A stretch of 64,000 nucleotides of DNA from Centroberyx gerrardi (Eukaryota > Chordata > Actinopteri > Beryciformes > Berycidae), in the NCBI RefSeq assembly GCF_048128805.1, contig NC_136000.1, positions 16,786,354-16,850,353 of the forward strand, in the 5' to 3' direction. The notes beneath the pieces are model-generated. The model searched no databases. It worked only from the letters and a program-made list of their open reading frames with translations, and was not told where the DNA came from. The position numbers and the translations under genes were made by a program. Shown in pieces: positions 52,348 to 62,603 of the stretch (the stretch's first letter is position 1; the number at the start of each line of letters is the position of its first letter).

Positions 52348-55300
52348 CTACTGGCCGCCACCAGCAGCATCAAACATCTTCTTCCTGCCCTCCATACCAG
52401 ACATGGCCTCCACATTCTTACGCCAGTCGCCCACCTCCATGGTCAGCTCCTGAATACAGCAGAACACACATTCAGTCTGTTAGGTTTTTGCACTTTCATT
52501 TTCAGTAGAGTAAAACTTTATTATCCATGAGGGGCAATTTGTTTAAACATATAGGACAACATTGAGACTGGATGATAGTACAAAAAAACACATCTAATCG
52601 AATACATCAGATACATCAGCACCAAGATGAAACAGTTAATAACTTAAGTCAAAAATAAAGAAGAAAAAAATGCTTCAACAATCAACAGACTGGTATACAG
52701 CAATAACTGAAACCAGCATCATTAACATCACTTAACACAGTGATTCTCAACCTTCTTCATATCAAGGACCCCAAATTTAGTACACATTAGAGCCACGGAC
52801 CCCAATTTTATTCAGACCCAAATCTGAGAATATTTTTATTATTAGTTTTATTGTTTTACTGTTGTTGTTTTGTCCAGAATTCCAAATTCAAAATAGTCAT
52901 TCTTCTACATTCTCTAACTGTGTTAACTTCCTGTACATAAAATAATGGTGAAGTTTAACAATTCATCAATTTGCTGGGGACCCCCTGGAACCCCCTCAAG
53001 GACCCTCGGTGGTCCCCGGACCCCATGTTGAGAACCGCTGACTTAACACACCTCCTGGAGTCAAAGGCTGTATTTGTTAATAAAATCAATTACAACTGTC
53101 ACTCATTGTGTTGAATTATTGTAGAGTGGACAGCTCTATGTCTTGTGTAGCCATAGTAAGTAGTAACTTAGGGATTTTATTTTTTATTTTTTCCCTCCTT
53201 TTGAACAATTCCCTAGAGGCCACACTATCATGTTTAAAATATAGTCTGTGCTACACTTATTCTTAGCAACCTTGTCTGTACATATACTTCTTAAAATGAA
53301 ATTCTGCTGATCTTTTCATTTCTTTTTTGTACTTTGCCTTGTTTCACGTGCACAAATGTGCTCTTTTTATGTTTAGGATTTACGGGGTTTTTATGTAAAA
53401 TTCTGCACTGTTTTCAGTCCACCTTACTGCAAGTATGAATTAATAAAGTCAAGTCAAGTCATACCTTCTCTTGTTTGATGTCCTCTTTCTTCACAGACTT
53501 CAGGTTGGCCCTGAGGTCCATGGAGCCCTTGTGTTTGGACCCCAGCAGAGCTCTCATCATCTCATCTGCAGACACTCTCACCTTCCTCAGCGCGGGCTTC
53601 TTGAACTTCCCCCCGAGGTCCTGCACCTTCAGCTTCAGCTCGTGGATCTGAGGCATCGAGAATAACTTTACTGGTGACTTTTTGTCAACAGAATCTTTCC
53701 TTCTAGATCTAGATTCACCAGATGTTCTAATATTTCGACGAGTTGCATTAAAAACGCTGTGTGCCGTGTGTTAAAGAGCACGTTTTAAGGCTTACGTCTT
53801 TGTTGTTCTTGAAGACTTTGGCCTCGCATTCGTACCGTTCCTCATCCGTCACATCGATCTTGGCATGAAGCTGCTTACACATTTTCTGAAAAAAGAAAAG
53901 AGTAGAAAAGCAGAAACATGATGCTTTATGACTTTGTCTGAATGTAAGTCATCACGCGTGGATCGTGGTTGTCTTGTGTCTGTCTCTCACCTGCAGCTCT
54001 TCCATGGTCAAGCCAGAAAACTGCAGGGGCGGCAGCTTCGCGGACAGGTGGCGAACCTTCTCCTCGTCTCTTGCGGCGTTCTCCGCCTCCAGCTCCTCCG
54101 TTGCTCGAGTGAGCAAGAGGATCTGGACAAGTTAAAGGGAAGATGGAGAGAAGTGAATGCCTTGGTGCATAATAAGGGCTCATAATTTTCCTGAAAAACT
54201 GCCCTCTTATAGTGAGAGTTTCATGTACAGTTCATAGGCTACTTAGTTTACACGTGTACAAATAATTATGTCTTTACCTTCAAGGAGAGCTTGCGGGAGG
54301 CTGAAATCTTGCATTTGGGCTGGAAATAATACAGAATATGACATTTAAGTGCTGACTTTTTAGTTATAAATTACAACATACAATTATTTGATGCATATTA
54401 AACATCCACAGATTTCTTAGTTTACCTCTAATAGCCCATATTTGTAACAGAAAGAATGATTCAAATATTTTCCATTGCAATGGGAAGGTACAAGTCACTG
54501 TTTGCTATTATTGGAATTGCCTCACTGACTGTCACACTCCCCAATTGATGTCTAATTATATCTGTCCATATGACTCAGTGAACCAAACAGCACTGCAAAC
54601 CCTCAGTTTACTTTACACATATAAAATCTTGTGTGCCTCAAAACTGTTCAAGATGTAGGTTAAATGAAAACAAATATAGTCTTATCTGTCCCTCACAAAC
54701 CCATCAGCATGATTCACACTGATGTAGGTATAGGTCTGAAAACATCAACATCATTTGATACTGATTTCAAGTTTTAATAAGAAAGAGATTTGTTCAGTCT
54801 CTTCAAGGCTGAAATAATAAAATTCAAACTTTTTTTATCCTTCAGTAATTTTGAGAAAGTCATCAAAGTCATCTTCTTACAACTACAAATTTAATTTCTC
54901 CTGAATTGGGTTTATTTTGGTTGTACTTTCGAATGTAAAACACTATTGTGGATCTACAGTCCATAGAAAAACATTTAGCTTTACACAAATTCCGCTTTGA
55001 ATAATTTTAAATTTAAAAGCAACAATTCAAGTTATGATTCTAAAACATCCTTCTCCTCACAGAGAGGCTGGTGAGTGGAGAGGGACAATCAGTGCAGGCA
55101 GACAGCTAACTAAAAGAAGAGTTAAGCATCAAATGAAACTGTTGCTGATGAGAAATAGTTAATTCAGGAGGTTACATTACCTTGGCCTCTGCTTTAGGGG
55201 GCATTGGTCTGGGGACATGCTGAGGAGAAAGGAATAAAGACAGCAAATGTAAGCAATTTGACATAAAGCCTATTTCTATATATATATTTATTTTTTATTT

Positions 55301-55511
55301 CACAATAAGTCTGTAGGCTAGATAATAGTGTAAGCCATGCAGATGAAAACTTACATCACTGTGGAATTTGTTGGAGCAGAGAAAAGCAGAGATACACAAA
55401 CAAACAAGAGACAACATTATTTTCTGAGATAAAAATGATTCATAGGAAAATAAACAATTAAGCTAAATAAACTTTTAAATGGTGAAAACATATAACTTAC
55501 TCATCAGCCAT
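52348..55511 (-). CDS. tnni1: Troponin I, slow-skeletal type, complete
   Basis: Coding exons in transcript order: 55511-55501 (11 nt), 55358-55355 (4 nt), 55219-55181, 54319-54278, 54122-53991, 53885-53796, 53647-53465, 52449-52348; 603 nt, 200 aa. Troponin I is the inhibitory subunit of the thin-filament calcium switch. Seen: short acidic start MADDDHVPRP; IT-arm/troponin-C-binding helix ([20 protein letters not shown]); coiled coil with troponin T ([33 protein letters not shown]); inhibitory segment [18 protein letters not shown] with switch helix [20 protein letters not shown]; and the end [20 protein letters not shown]. The [17 protein letters not shown] end is of slow (TNNI1) type, not fast. 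The cardiac N-terminal extension is absent. Which teleost tnni1 duplicate this is cannot be decided. The last intron holds a hAT element and LINE tails. Confidence 0.93.
52508..52560 (-). repeat. Retroposon tail fragment (ACTTTATTATCC...GGGGCAATTTG type)
   Basis: AAAACTTTATTATCCATGAG followed by GGGCAATTTG resembles a common fish retroposon end read on the minus strand. It is intronic in tnni1. Confidence 0.45.
52738..53040. mobile_element. Non-autonomous hAT transposon with perfect 8-bp target duplication
   Basis: ACTTAACA stands at 52730-52737 and 53041-53048. The ends are CAGTGATTCTCAACC and, as complement, CAGCGGTTCTCAACA, the classic hAT CAGNGGTTCTCAA terminus, followed by GGACCCC-rich sequence on both sides. 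The 303-bp body has no coding frame. It lies in the last intron of tnni1. Confidence 0.92.
53130..53458 (+). mobile_element. LINE-like 3' end with (AAGTC)n tail
   Basis: Ends in GAATTAATAAAGTCAAGTCA followed by AGTC, a LINE-type poly(A)-like signal with a short tandem tail, preceded by T-rich non-coding sequence. It abuts the tnni1 exon donor at 53464. The left limit is uncertain. Confidence 0.4.
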
Positions 55512-56405
55512 TGTTGAACCTTTGAGAGAAAAAGGAAGCTGTCAAATGTTAGAAAAATAAAACAATAACCTGTGACCAAGAATTAGTCCGCGGTCCAAAA
55601 ATGTTTTTTGCGCAGCTGGACTTTTTAACTGCACTAGGCTTTTATATGTTACAAGCATTGCGCGCTCTGGTATGGGTTCGCCAGAGCGCGCAACGCCCCA
55701 AAGATCGTAAATGGAGATGATATAGCACTCCATAGTGGAAAAATGATCTGCCTTCTAGTTTGTAAAAGTGGACGAGAACCATGGAAGTACAGGACATTAA
55801 AGTCACACTGAAATGAAAAATGATTTTTTCGCTTTTTTAGCTCATTCAGACATATAGGACAACTTATGCCCAAGAAATGGCAAAGAGTTTATTTTGTTGA
55901 ATTTTTATATACAAATCTCATTATCTCATCTTCATTGTGTACCAGGAGGCGCACATAAAAATGTGGATTTACTTCCACTTTACCTCCTGATAAGGACCGG
56001 TCTGATACAGAACTAAAACAAACGTGTCTTCATCAAAAACTCATCACAAAAACTTAACTTTTATCTCTGAACATTAACAATAGTTTAGGTTTGTGCGTGA
56101 TATGGTCCAAATAAACCTTAATTAAGCAGAACCTAGCCAGCAATTAGGCATAGAGATGGTGTGAGTGTGAAATAGGGACACGGTGAGAGCTCTTCTCTTT
56201 TTCCACGTCTTTGACAACACACACTGACCCGCCCAACCCCACCACCAGAAATTATTGGTCGGTCATGCGGGTTCAACGGGAAAGCTCCGTTTGTTAACTC
56301 AGCAACTCGTTACTGACTGATGAGATTAACACCTCTACCGGAGAGGATGAAGTCCTATCAACGAACCGGACGGATCCCAATCGGAAAATGAAATGAAACA
56401 CTTGC
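55512..56405. other. tnni1 upstream region or first intron, no coding exon
   Basis: A TTAA at 55798-55801 followed by AGTCACACTGAAATGAAAAA marks another likely TTAA-type short element of which only one end is clear. GC-rich muscle promoter elements were not identified by eye. Confidence 0.35.
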
Positions 56406-56442
56406 CTACTGAGCAGCCAAATCCTGGACACAACAACTTCAT
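56406..56442 (-). other. Candidate tnni1 5' UTR exon (37 nt) with GC donor
   Basis: On the minus strand the acceptor TTTCACTTCAG precedes ATGAAGTTG...CTCAGTAG, which is followed by GCAAGT, the strong form of a GC donor. Troponin I genes usually have non-coding first exons, and this lies 0.9 kb upstream of the start codon. No transcript evidence was available. Confidence 0.25.
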
Positions 56443-56697
56443 CTGAAGTGAAACACAGAAAAAGAAAGAAAAATCATTATAATATTCATATAATCTGCAT
56501 TACAGTGTGCCCGTGGTACTTAATAGTGAGTTTATAGTGACCTTGTCGTACTTTATGGTCTTTTTTTTATCACTATATCACTGTAATAATCCTACATGAA
56601 GTTTTGCTGTCCTATTCTTCAGAAATTTATTTTATAGGACTTTTTTGTAATGGAATCTAACCCAATGAGAACTCTCCTCAACCACTCAATGTATTTC

Positions 56698-56702
<5 letters not shown>

Positions 56703-56734
<32 letters not shown>
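56703..56734. repeat. (TG)n microsatellite
   Basis: About 16 TG units upstream of tnni1. Confidence 0.9.
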
Positions 56735-56736
<2 letters not shown>

Positions 56737-56973
56737 CACAAAGGCATGATCAGTCTTTCTCTCTGTTAGAGTTGTTCCACAGCAGATGTCATGGTGCTAT
56801 ATATTCAGTAACCTTTCTGCTGCTATGTCTGTCCTCCACACAATGCTGTGCACCCCCTCACCTCACCCCCCTCCCGCCCCATCAGGCAGTGCAGCCATTG
56901 TTAAACCAGAGTCCGGCTCCAGTCCTCGTCTTTCCCGGTGGGGAGGGGGCGGTGGGGGGGAGGTGTCACTTAC

Positions 56974-56988
56974 CTGTCATCCAGTAGT
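56974..56988 (-). other. Candidate 15-nt tnni1 5' UTR exon
   Basis: On the minus strand TTTAATTTCAG precedes ACTACTGGATGACAG, followed by GTAAGTG. Both splice sites are near-perfect. The position is 1.5 kb upstream of the tnni1 start, where a leader exon is expected. Confidence 0.3.
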
Positions 56989-58414
56989 CTGAAATTAAAG
57001 CCAAGAGGAGCGAGGGACAATGAGTGATCACTCTGAAGGGCACTGCTTTAATTAGACCTAAATGATGGAAGTAATGGGACGCTTTCACATTTGATATATT
57101 TACAGATTTGACGGCTGAGTGAAGGCCAGATCATCCACCTGGGGCGGCTGGGTGCAGTATGAAACTCCATCAAAACTTTCACCTGCAACATGTTAACTGT
57201 AACTCATATTGGCAAATGATGGACAAGCTGAAGGATATTTTTGTCCCTTTTGACTCCGTCCCCTTGTCTCTCTCTCTCTTTTCAAACCCCAGCTCTCTTA
57301 TATACAAAACCCTTCAATTCAATCATTCAATTCCATTCTTCTCTATGTAAATAATTGTGGTTAAGTGCAGTTTTGGGTCACTCAAGCCTCCTCTTGCTTC
57401 TAAGCTACCGATCCCACTGTAGGGAAACTCAATATGCCTAGGACTTAGTCACCTTTGGGTCATGGTATTTGTGACACAATGGATATTTGTAAGGCATGAT
57501 GCAGAAAGTAAATATTAGTTTATTTTTTTTATTTGACCTATTTTTGTAAAAAACAAAGCTTAAGCTATTCCCATCTTTTTAAGGGCGGTGAGTGTCAACC
57601 TTGATGGTGTCAACCTCCTCTGACCTGTTGCATTTCTGTGAGAGTGATGAAATGTTGAGTGCTCCTGCATAAACAAAGGCAGCTTAGTTTTTTTTTTTTT
57701 TTTAGTCAGGGTGAGTTAATCCTCCTCGCCCCAGACAGGATGCAAATGAGCTTTTTCATTGGTCTGTGTCCGTTTTGGGATCAACGCCTCCCTCCTCTAA
57801 CTCATCCTCCAGTCCTGCTGCAATTATTCACATATTCCACTGGACTGAAGGGTCAGACTGCATCAACGGATGGATCGCTGTCTTTACAAGTGCAGACAAG
57901 ACTCCAGCTAGGAACAAAAAAAAAACTAAGAAAACACCTTCACCTCCTCTAATGGAGCCTGTAATGTTTTAACCTTCAAAATGGGTCTGCGTGAGGAAGG
58001 GATAGAGTATTAACACACATGGCCGCTCATACAAACATGTAACCTAATCTTGATTGATGACTCCCTCTTCATAGTTCCTGGGATGGCATGAATATTTGCG
58101 TTCATAGCTACACACTGACCAAAAATACCAACCTATGGTCACACTCCCCCATGGGACAGAGCAGCAGGTGACAAGCTCCAGGCTCTATGATTTAATTCAG
58201 ACAAATCCACCTGGCAGAGTATTGTTCTATTTCAGGAGAATTATGTCTTTGTCACCCTCTCACCCAGCAGCCCACCACTGAAAATAAATATCAGTAGGTT
58301 CCATGTGACAATAAGATAACTTTTACATATGTTCTGTAGTTGTGAGTTTGGTAGTTGGTTTTATTGTGTCGTTGTTTCTGCACTGTTGATTTGTCATCCA
58401 GTAACAAAACATCC
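56989..58414. other. Intergenic, no gene seen
   Basis: No supported exon. Open frames here (for example around 57159 and 57659) lack family character. A T-run lies at about 57688-57704. Confidence 0.4.
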
Positions 58415-58907
58415 ATGGACTGGATTGAAGGAAAAAGGGTCATCTATAGACCCATCAAGGTATGTGAGCATTGTTTATTGCAGTTAAATTGTAAAGATTT
58501 TGAGCTGTAATTAAATGTAGCATAAGAGGCTTTTGAGTGACATTATCTCATTTCCTTCAAAGGTATTGTTCAATGTACCGGTGTACAGAGAGACTGTACA
58601 GCTCTGCTGGGAGTGGAAGTACTATGAAGTAGTAGTATGAAGTATAGTACACTAAGTAGTATTACTATGAAGTAAGAACCACTTTTGTTTCAGGCCCGCA
58701 CAAAATAAAACACCTGACAAATTCTGGTAAAGTGTCTCCTATGATTATACATGAGAACATCTGATGTTTTCTATTGTCTTGTAGAAAAAAATGATGGTGC
58801 AGTTTTTGAGGCTTCAGCAACAAAAGCAGGTCCCATCTGAGCTGACAGCTGAGGACATGACTGACTGGCTGGTGGAACAGGGCAAGAAATCTCTCAGGGA
58901 GCGGTGA
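58415..58907 (+). CDS. Candidate small gene, function unknown
   Basis: Two exons are suggested: 58415-58459 (MDWIEGKRVIYRPIK, start context atccATGG, donor AAG|GTATGT) and 58785-58907 (acceptor TTGTCTTGTAG; includes VPSELTAEDMTDWLVEQGKK). They join in phase 0 for 55 aa. The stop at 58905-58907 lies inside a good donor (GCG|GTGAGA at 58903/58904), so the coding sequence may instead continue into exons I cannot identify. The second exon has a charged, helix-like composition; I do not recognise the family. It sits between tnni1 and c2cd5, in the same direction as c2cd5. Confidence 0.4.
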
Positions 58908-58950
58908 GACAGTCCACCACTCAATCTATCATCAACTCTGCTAATGTTAA

Positions 58951-59010
58951 AGGAATAGTTCACCCAAAAATGAAAATTCAGTCATTATCTACTCACCCCC
59001 ATGCCAGTAG
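58951..59010. mobile_element. End of a TTAA-bordered fish repeat
   Basis: After TTAA at 58947-58950 comes AGGAATAGTTCACCCAAAAA, then TGAAAATTCAGTCATTATCT, a very common teleost repeat end. The other end was not located. Confidence 0.6.
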
Positions 59011-59339
59011 AAAATCGGTTTAATGTTTGATGTCCACTTTAGTCTCTGCTCTGTATGTATCCTGCACAGTGTAATACATGCAGCGTTTATTAAAAATGGC
59101 ACTAACCCTTTTCATTATTATTATGACATCACACATTAATATGGATGCTCACTTATTGAATTTGACAATTAAATACAAAGTAATTGCTTTAAAACAGTAT
59201 TTCTATTTTAAAATCTCACACTTTTATTTGGAAGGCTAAACGGCCAAACCGGAAGTCTTGTTTCTGCTAATTCGAGCTAGTCTTACCTATCGAGGCCGGG
59301 GTGTGCACACACATGACGTATTCTGAAATAACAGCTAAC

Positions 59340-60110
59340 ATACCACTAAGCACAGTCAGGGCAATAATCAAAAAGTTTTAGAAATCTGGAACAGTTGCAA
59401 ATTCACCAGGAAGAGGACGCATGTGCATATTGTCCCCATGAACAGTGAGGAAGATGGTGAGGGAGGCAAAGAGGAACCCAAGGATCACAGTTTCATAGCT
59501 GCACAGTTGAGTGGAATGCTGAGGTTATCAAGTGTCAAAATCAATAGTTAGATGCCTCCTCCATGTCAATAAGCTCTTTGGAAGGGTTACAGGAAAGAAG
59601 CCCTTACTGGGTGCAACTCATAAACTGAAGCGCCTGAACTTTGCCAAGCATCGTGGATGCCCACGGTGAAATATGGTGGAGGATCTTTGATGCTTTGGGG
59701 CTGTTTTACTGCTAGTGGTCCAGATCTTGTTAAGATCGATGGCATAATGAATTCCACTAAGTATCAGGATATTTTAGCCCAAAACCTGGTTGCCTCTGCC
59801 GGGAGGTTGAGACTTGGCCGTGGAAGGACCTTTCAACCAGACAACAACCCCAAACATACATCAAAATCATCACAGAAATGGTCGCGGGAACACAAAATTG
59901 ACGTTTTGCAATGGCCATCTTGTCTCCAGAACCCTAGTAAAAATCTACGTTCTGAATTGAAGAGGGCAGTCCACAAGCACAAACCTAAGAATATCAAGGA
60001 TCTTGAAATGTTCTGCATGGAGGCACGGTCCCTCCCAAAGTGTTCTCCAACCTTGTCAGACATTACAGTAAGAGGCTATTGTACTAAAGCATAAAATATT
60101 TTGTGTTTGA
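59340..60110 (+). mobile_element. Tc1-like transposon remnant
   Basis: The open part 59657-60094 encodes the C-terminal half of a Tc1 transposase: KYGGGSLMLWGCFTASGPD, MNSTKYQDILAQNL, FQPDNNPKHTSKSSQKW and VLQWPSCLQNPSKNLRSELK. The second catalytic Asp (in PDNNPKHTSK) is present, but the region of the last acidic residue (normally SPDLNPIENLW) reads LQNPSKNL, so the final Glu is lost. Upstream the N-terminal half is only traceable in pieces from about 59340. Terminal inverted repeats were not found. Confidence 0.85.
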
Positions 60111-60193
60111 AGAACGTATAGTGTTAAAATAAAAGTGTACGACTCTCCCAATATGTTTGAGTTCAAAATATGACTCATTGCATGTGTTGCATG

Positions 60194-60224
60194 CGACCGA
60201 CCGACCGACCGACCGACCGACCGA
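60194..60224. repeat. (CGAC)n tetranucleotide repeat
   Basis: Seven to eight CGAC units, CpG-bearing. Confidence 0.95.
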
Positions 60225-60516
60225 AACTTTTATCCGATTGACTCCAGATTTAAGTTGTTATAGTTGTTGTGTTCTAGTGGTTAAAGTTTTATTTTGGAGT
60301 GGAAAATGCAGAAATCGGACATGTAATGACCCGGAAGCGGTATATTTGTTTACAAGTAGAAAATGGTAAGTCTGTCTCGTCGTAGCTCTTGCAGTGTTCC
60401 TGAACACTAATATGAAACCGTGAACGGAACTTCTTTAAAAATGTAAAAGTTTTTAGCCTAATATTATCGTTCTGAAGCAATTTTGCACTCCTTCACAGTG
60501 ATGGAGTGAATGAGCC

Positions 60517-60644
60517 CGAGTGGTATGGCAAAACTGATTTTAAAATATCTTTAATTGTGGCACATGCATGTAAAAACAGTCAACATTAAAGGGATGTAAA
60601 ATGTCAAAAATTAGCAAAAACTCAAATCACGCTGGAGTTGTCCT
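60517..60644. mobile_element. TTAA-bordered short repeat, relative of 20258-20395
   Basis: Shares GGCAAAACTGATT, AAATATCTTTAATTGTGG-like sequence and CATGCATGTAAAAACAGTCA with the fkbp4 intron copy, and ends TTGTCC before TTTAACA (TTAA at 60645-60648). Confidence 0.55.
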
Positions 60645-60659
60645 TTAACATACTGTATG

Positions 60660-62603
60660 CTAAAGCGTTAGCAAGGGCACAAGGTAGATTTATGCACCAG
60701 AGACACAGAGATGATTTTCATATATTGGCTCCCAAAAAGTTGTGTAGTCTTTAATGTGTTAATTACCAGTAACCTGATCCCAGTGTTTTGCTACAAAAAT
60801 GAAGCTCTTCTCCCAGTCCGCACATGAAAGCTAAGAAAGGTTTCATCCCCCCAAAAAGCTCCTAAGCCAAAAGTGGCACACTAAAGTAGTAGTGTGACAG
60901 TAAACTTTTACTTTTACTTTTTTCTCAAAATTACCACTTCATTCTCATAATGTTATGACTTTTTTAACGTCATTTGGCCCATGGGGCAAGACCAGCCTCA
61001 GAGCCAGGAAAAATAATCAATTGCAAAGGATTACCCAATTAGCAAATAGATCCTGCCCCATTCACTTTGATTGACAGAGACTGAGACATTATGAAAAGTG
61101 ACATTATGAAATGAAAAGTGTTATTATGAAATAAAAAGAGCAATGAAAAAAGAAAAAGGTAAATAAAAGAACCACTTTGAAAAATGTAATTCTGAATAAT
61201 ATCATCATGTAATTGAAAATAAAAGCCATTTGAAAAATAAAAAGTTTTTATGAAATAAAAATACAATTAAATATAGTCATGTTATTATGAAAACAATATT
61301 TATAAAATAATATTATTTAATAATTTTTAAATTAAAGGAAAACAATCAATCAATTATTAATTTCTGTATGTCTGTATTTATTTATGTAATTATTTTTCAC
61401 TGACACATTTATTTATTTAATTGTGACTATTTTGGTCGTCCATACAAGGCGCACTGAAGGCAGCATATGATATCCAAGCTGTCAAAATGTGACATTCAGG
61501 GTGTGATGGAAGCGGTGTCAACAGTTGATGGTAACAGGGATATATCTAAATTTTTGTTTAAAACAACAGCCACCAAAGTTACATGGTTTATTATGTTATT
61601 ATTTCAGACCAAATGCACTTCATTGCATGACAAGCCGTGTTTGCCACTTACGAAATTAGAAGCAGGAATTTACGAGGAGCACATGAAGGCAGCATACGCT
61701 AACCCCTGAAAGTCCATTCATCATGAGCTCTATCAAGCTAGCAGCTAGCCGTTGGCCTAACGAGCTAACTAGAGAAATGTTTAATAAAATATAAGGTCAG
61801 TTGTAAGGTTACCCGTACATCTGTAACATTATCTAGGAGTAACAGATTTTCGTTGCAATATAATTTGGTGAATATTTTTAACTTTAGTAACATCGTTCCT
61901 GCCTGGTCTTCTGGGGACAAACGTCTCATGTTATGGGAGAGACGCGGAGGTCAGACGAGTGGGCTGTCAACAATGTCCGCCTAAAACAAGCCTGCTGCTG
62001 GTTTGACAGCTGTCCTTTGATATTGTAGCACTGGTAAGCATGATACTGACTGCACCGAATTCAGCAAGATAATGTTGTTGTAACGTTATTGCTGGTGGTA
62101 TTATAGGAGGATGATAAAACATGGCCGATCAGGTATAGGGCGAGAGACACTTGACTGCAATGCAGTTAACCTAAGCAGCTTTTCTTGCTAGCCATGCGTT
62201 GCTAACATAAGCTACCTTACCTGATCGTACCTGTCATTTTCACAAGCTAGCTAGCTAACAGTCGTTCATTAGGTAGAGCCGATTAGCTATTTAGAGTAAC
62301 ACGCAGATGTGCTTACTCATAATTCTCGTGTAGCTAACGGCAGCTACGTTAGCTAGCTCGTTAGCTAGTGAACGTGCAGACAGGGAAAGGGGTTCTCATG
62401 TCTCCTGGACTTCCTCACTGGATTACAGGTCTCCACACTGTCAGCAACATATGTCATGCCATGGTGATCAAGTGCCCCAGCTATTCACTGTTGAGTTAGT
62501 CTATGCCACCAACGGATAGCAGTGAATACAGTAGGTGTCAACTGTAAAGCAACTGATAGATTTTTGTTATTGCTTTCTTCACAGATCAACTTAAAATTTA
62601 ATC
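60660..62603. other. AT-rich intergenic sequence and c2cd5 promoter region
   Basis: 60950-61400 is AT-rich low-complexity sequence (repeated TTATGAAATAAAA). An 80-codon frame at 61467-61709 has no recognised family. From about 61730 to 62400 GCTAGCTA/GTTAGCTA motifs cluster, as at the other promoters. The exon carrying the c2cd5 start begins after an acceptor at 62584, so a non-coding first exon should lie upstream. Confidence 0.45.

Noticed and set aside
61467-61709. 80-codon plus-strand frame before c2cd5
   Set aside because: No recognised domain and no splice support; kept only as a note in the region entry.
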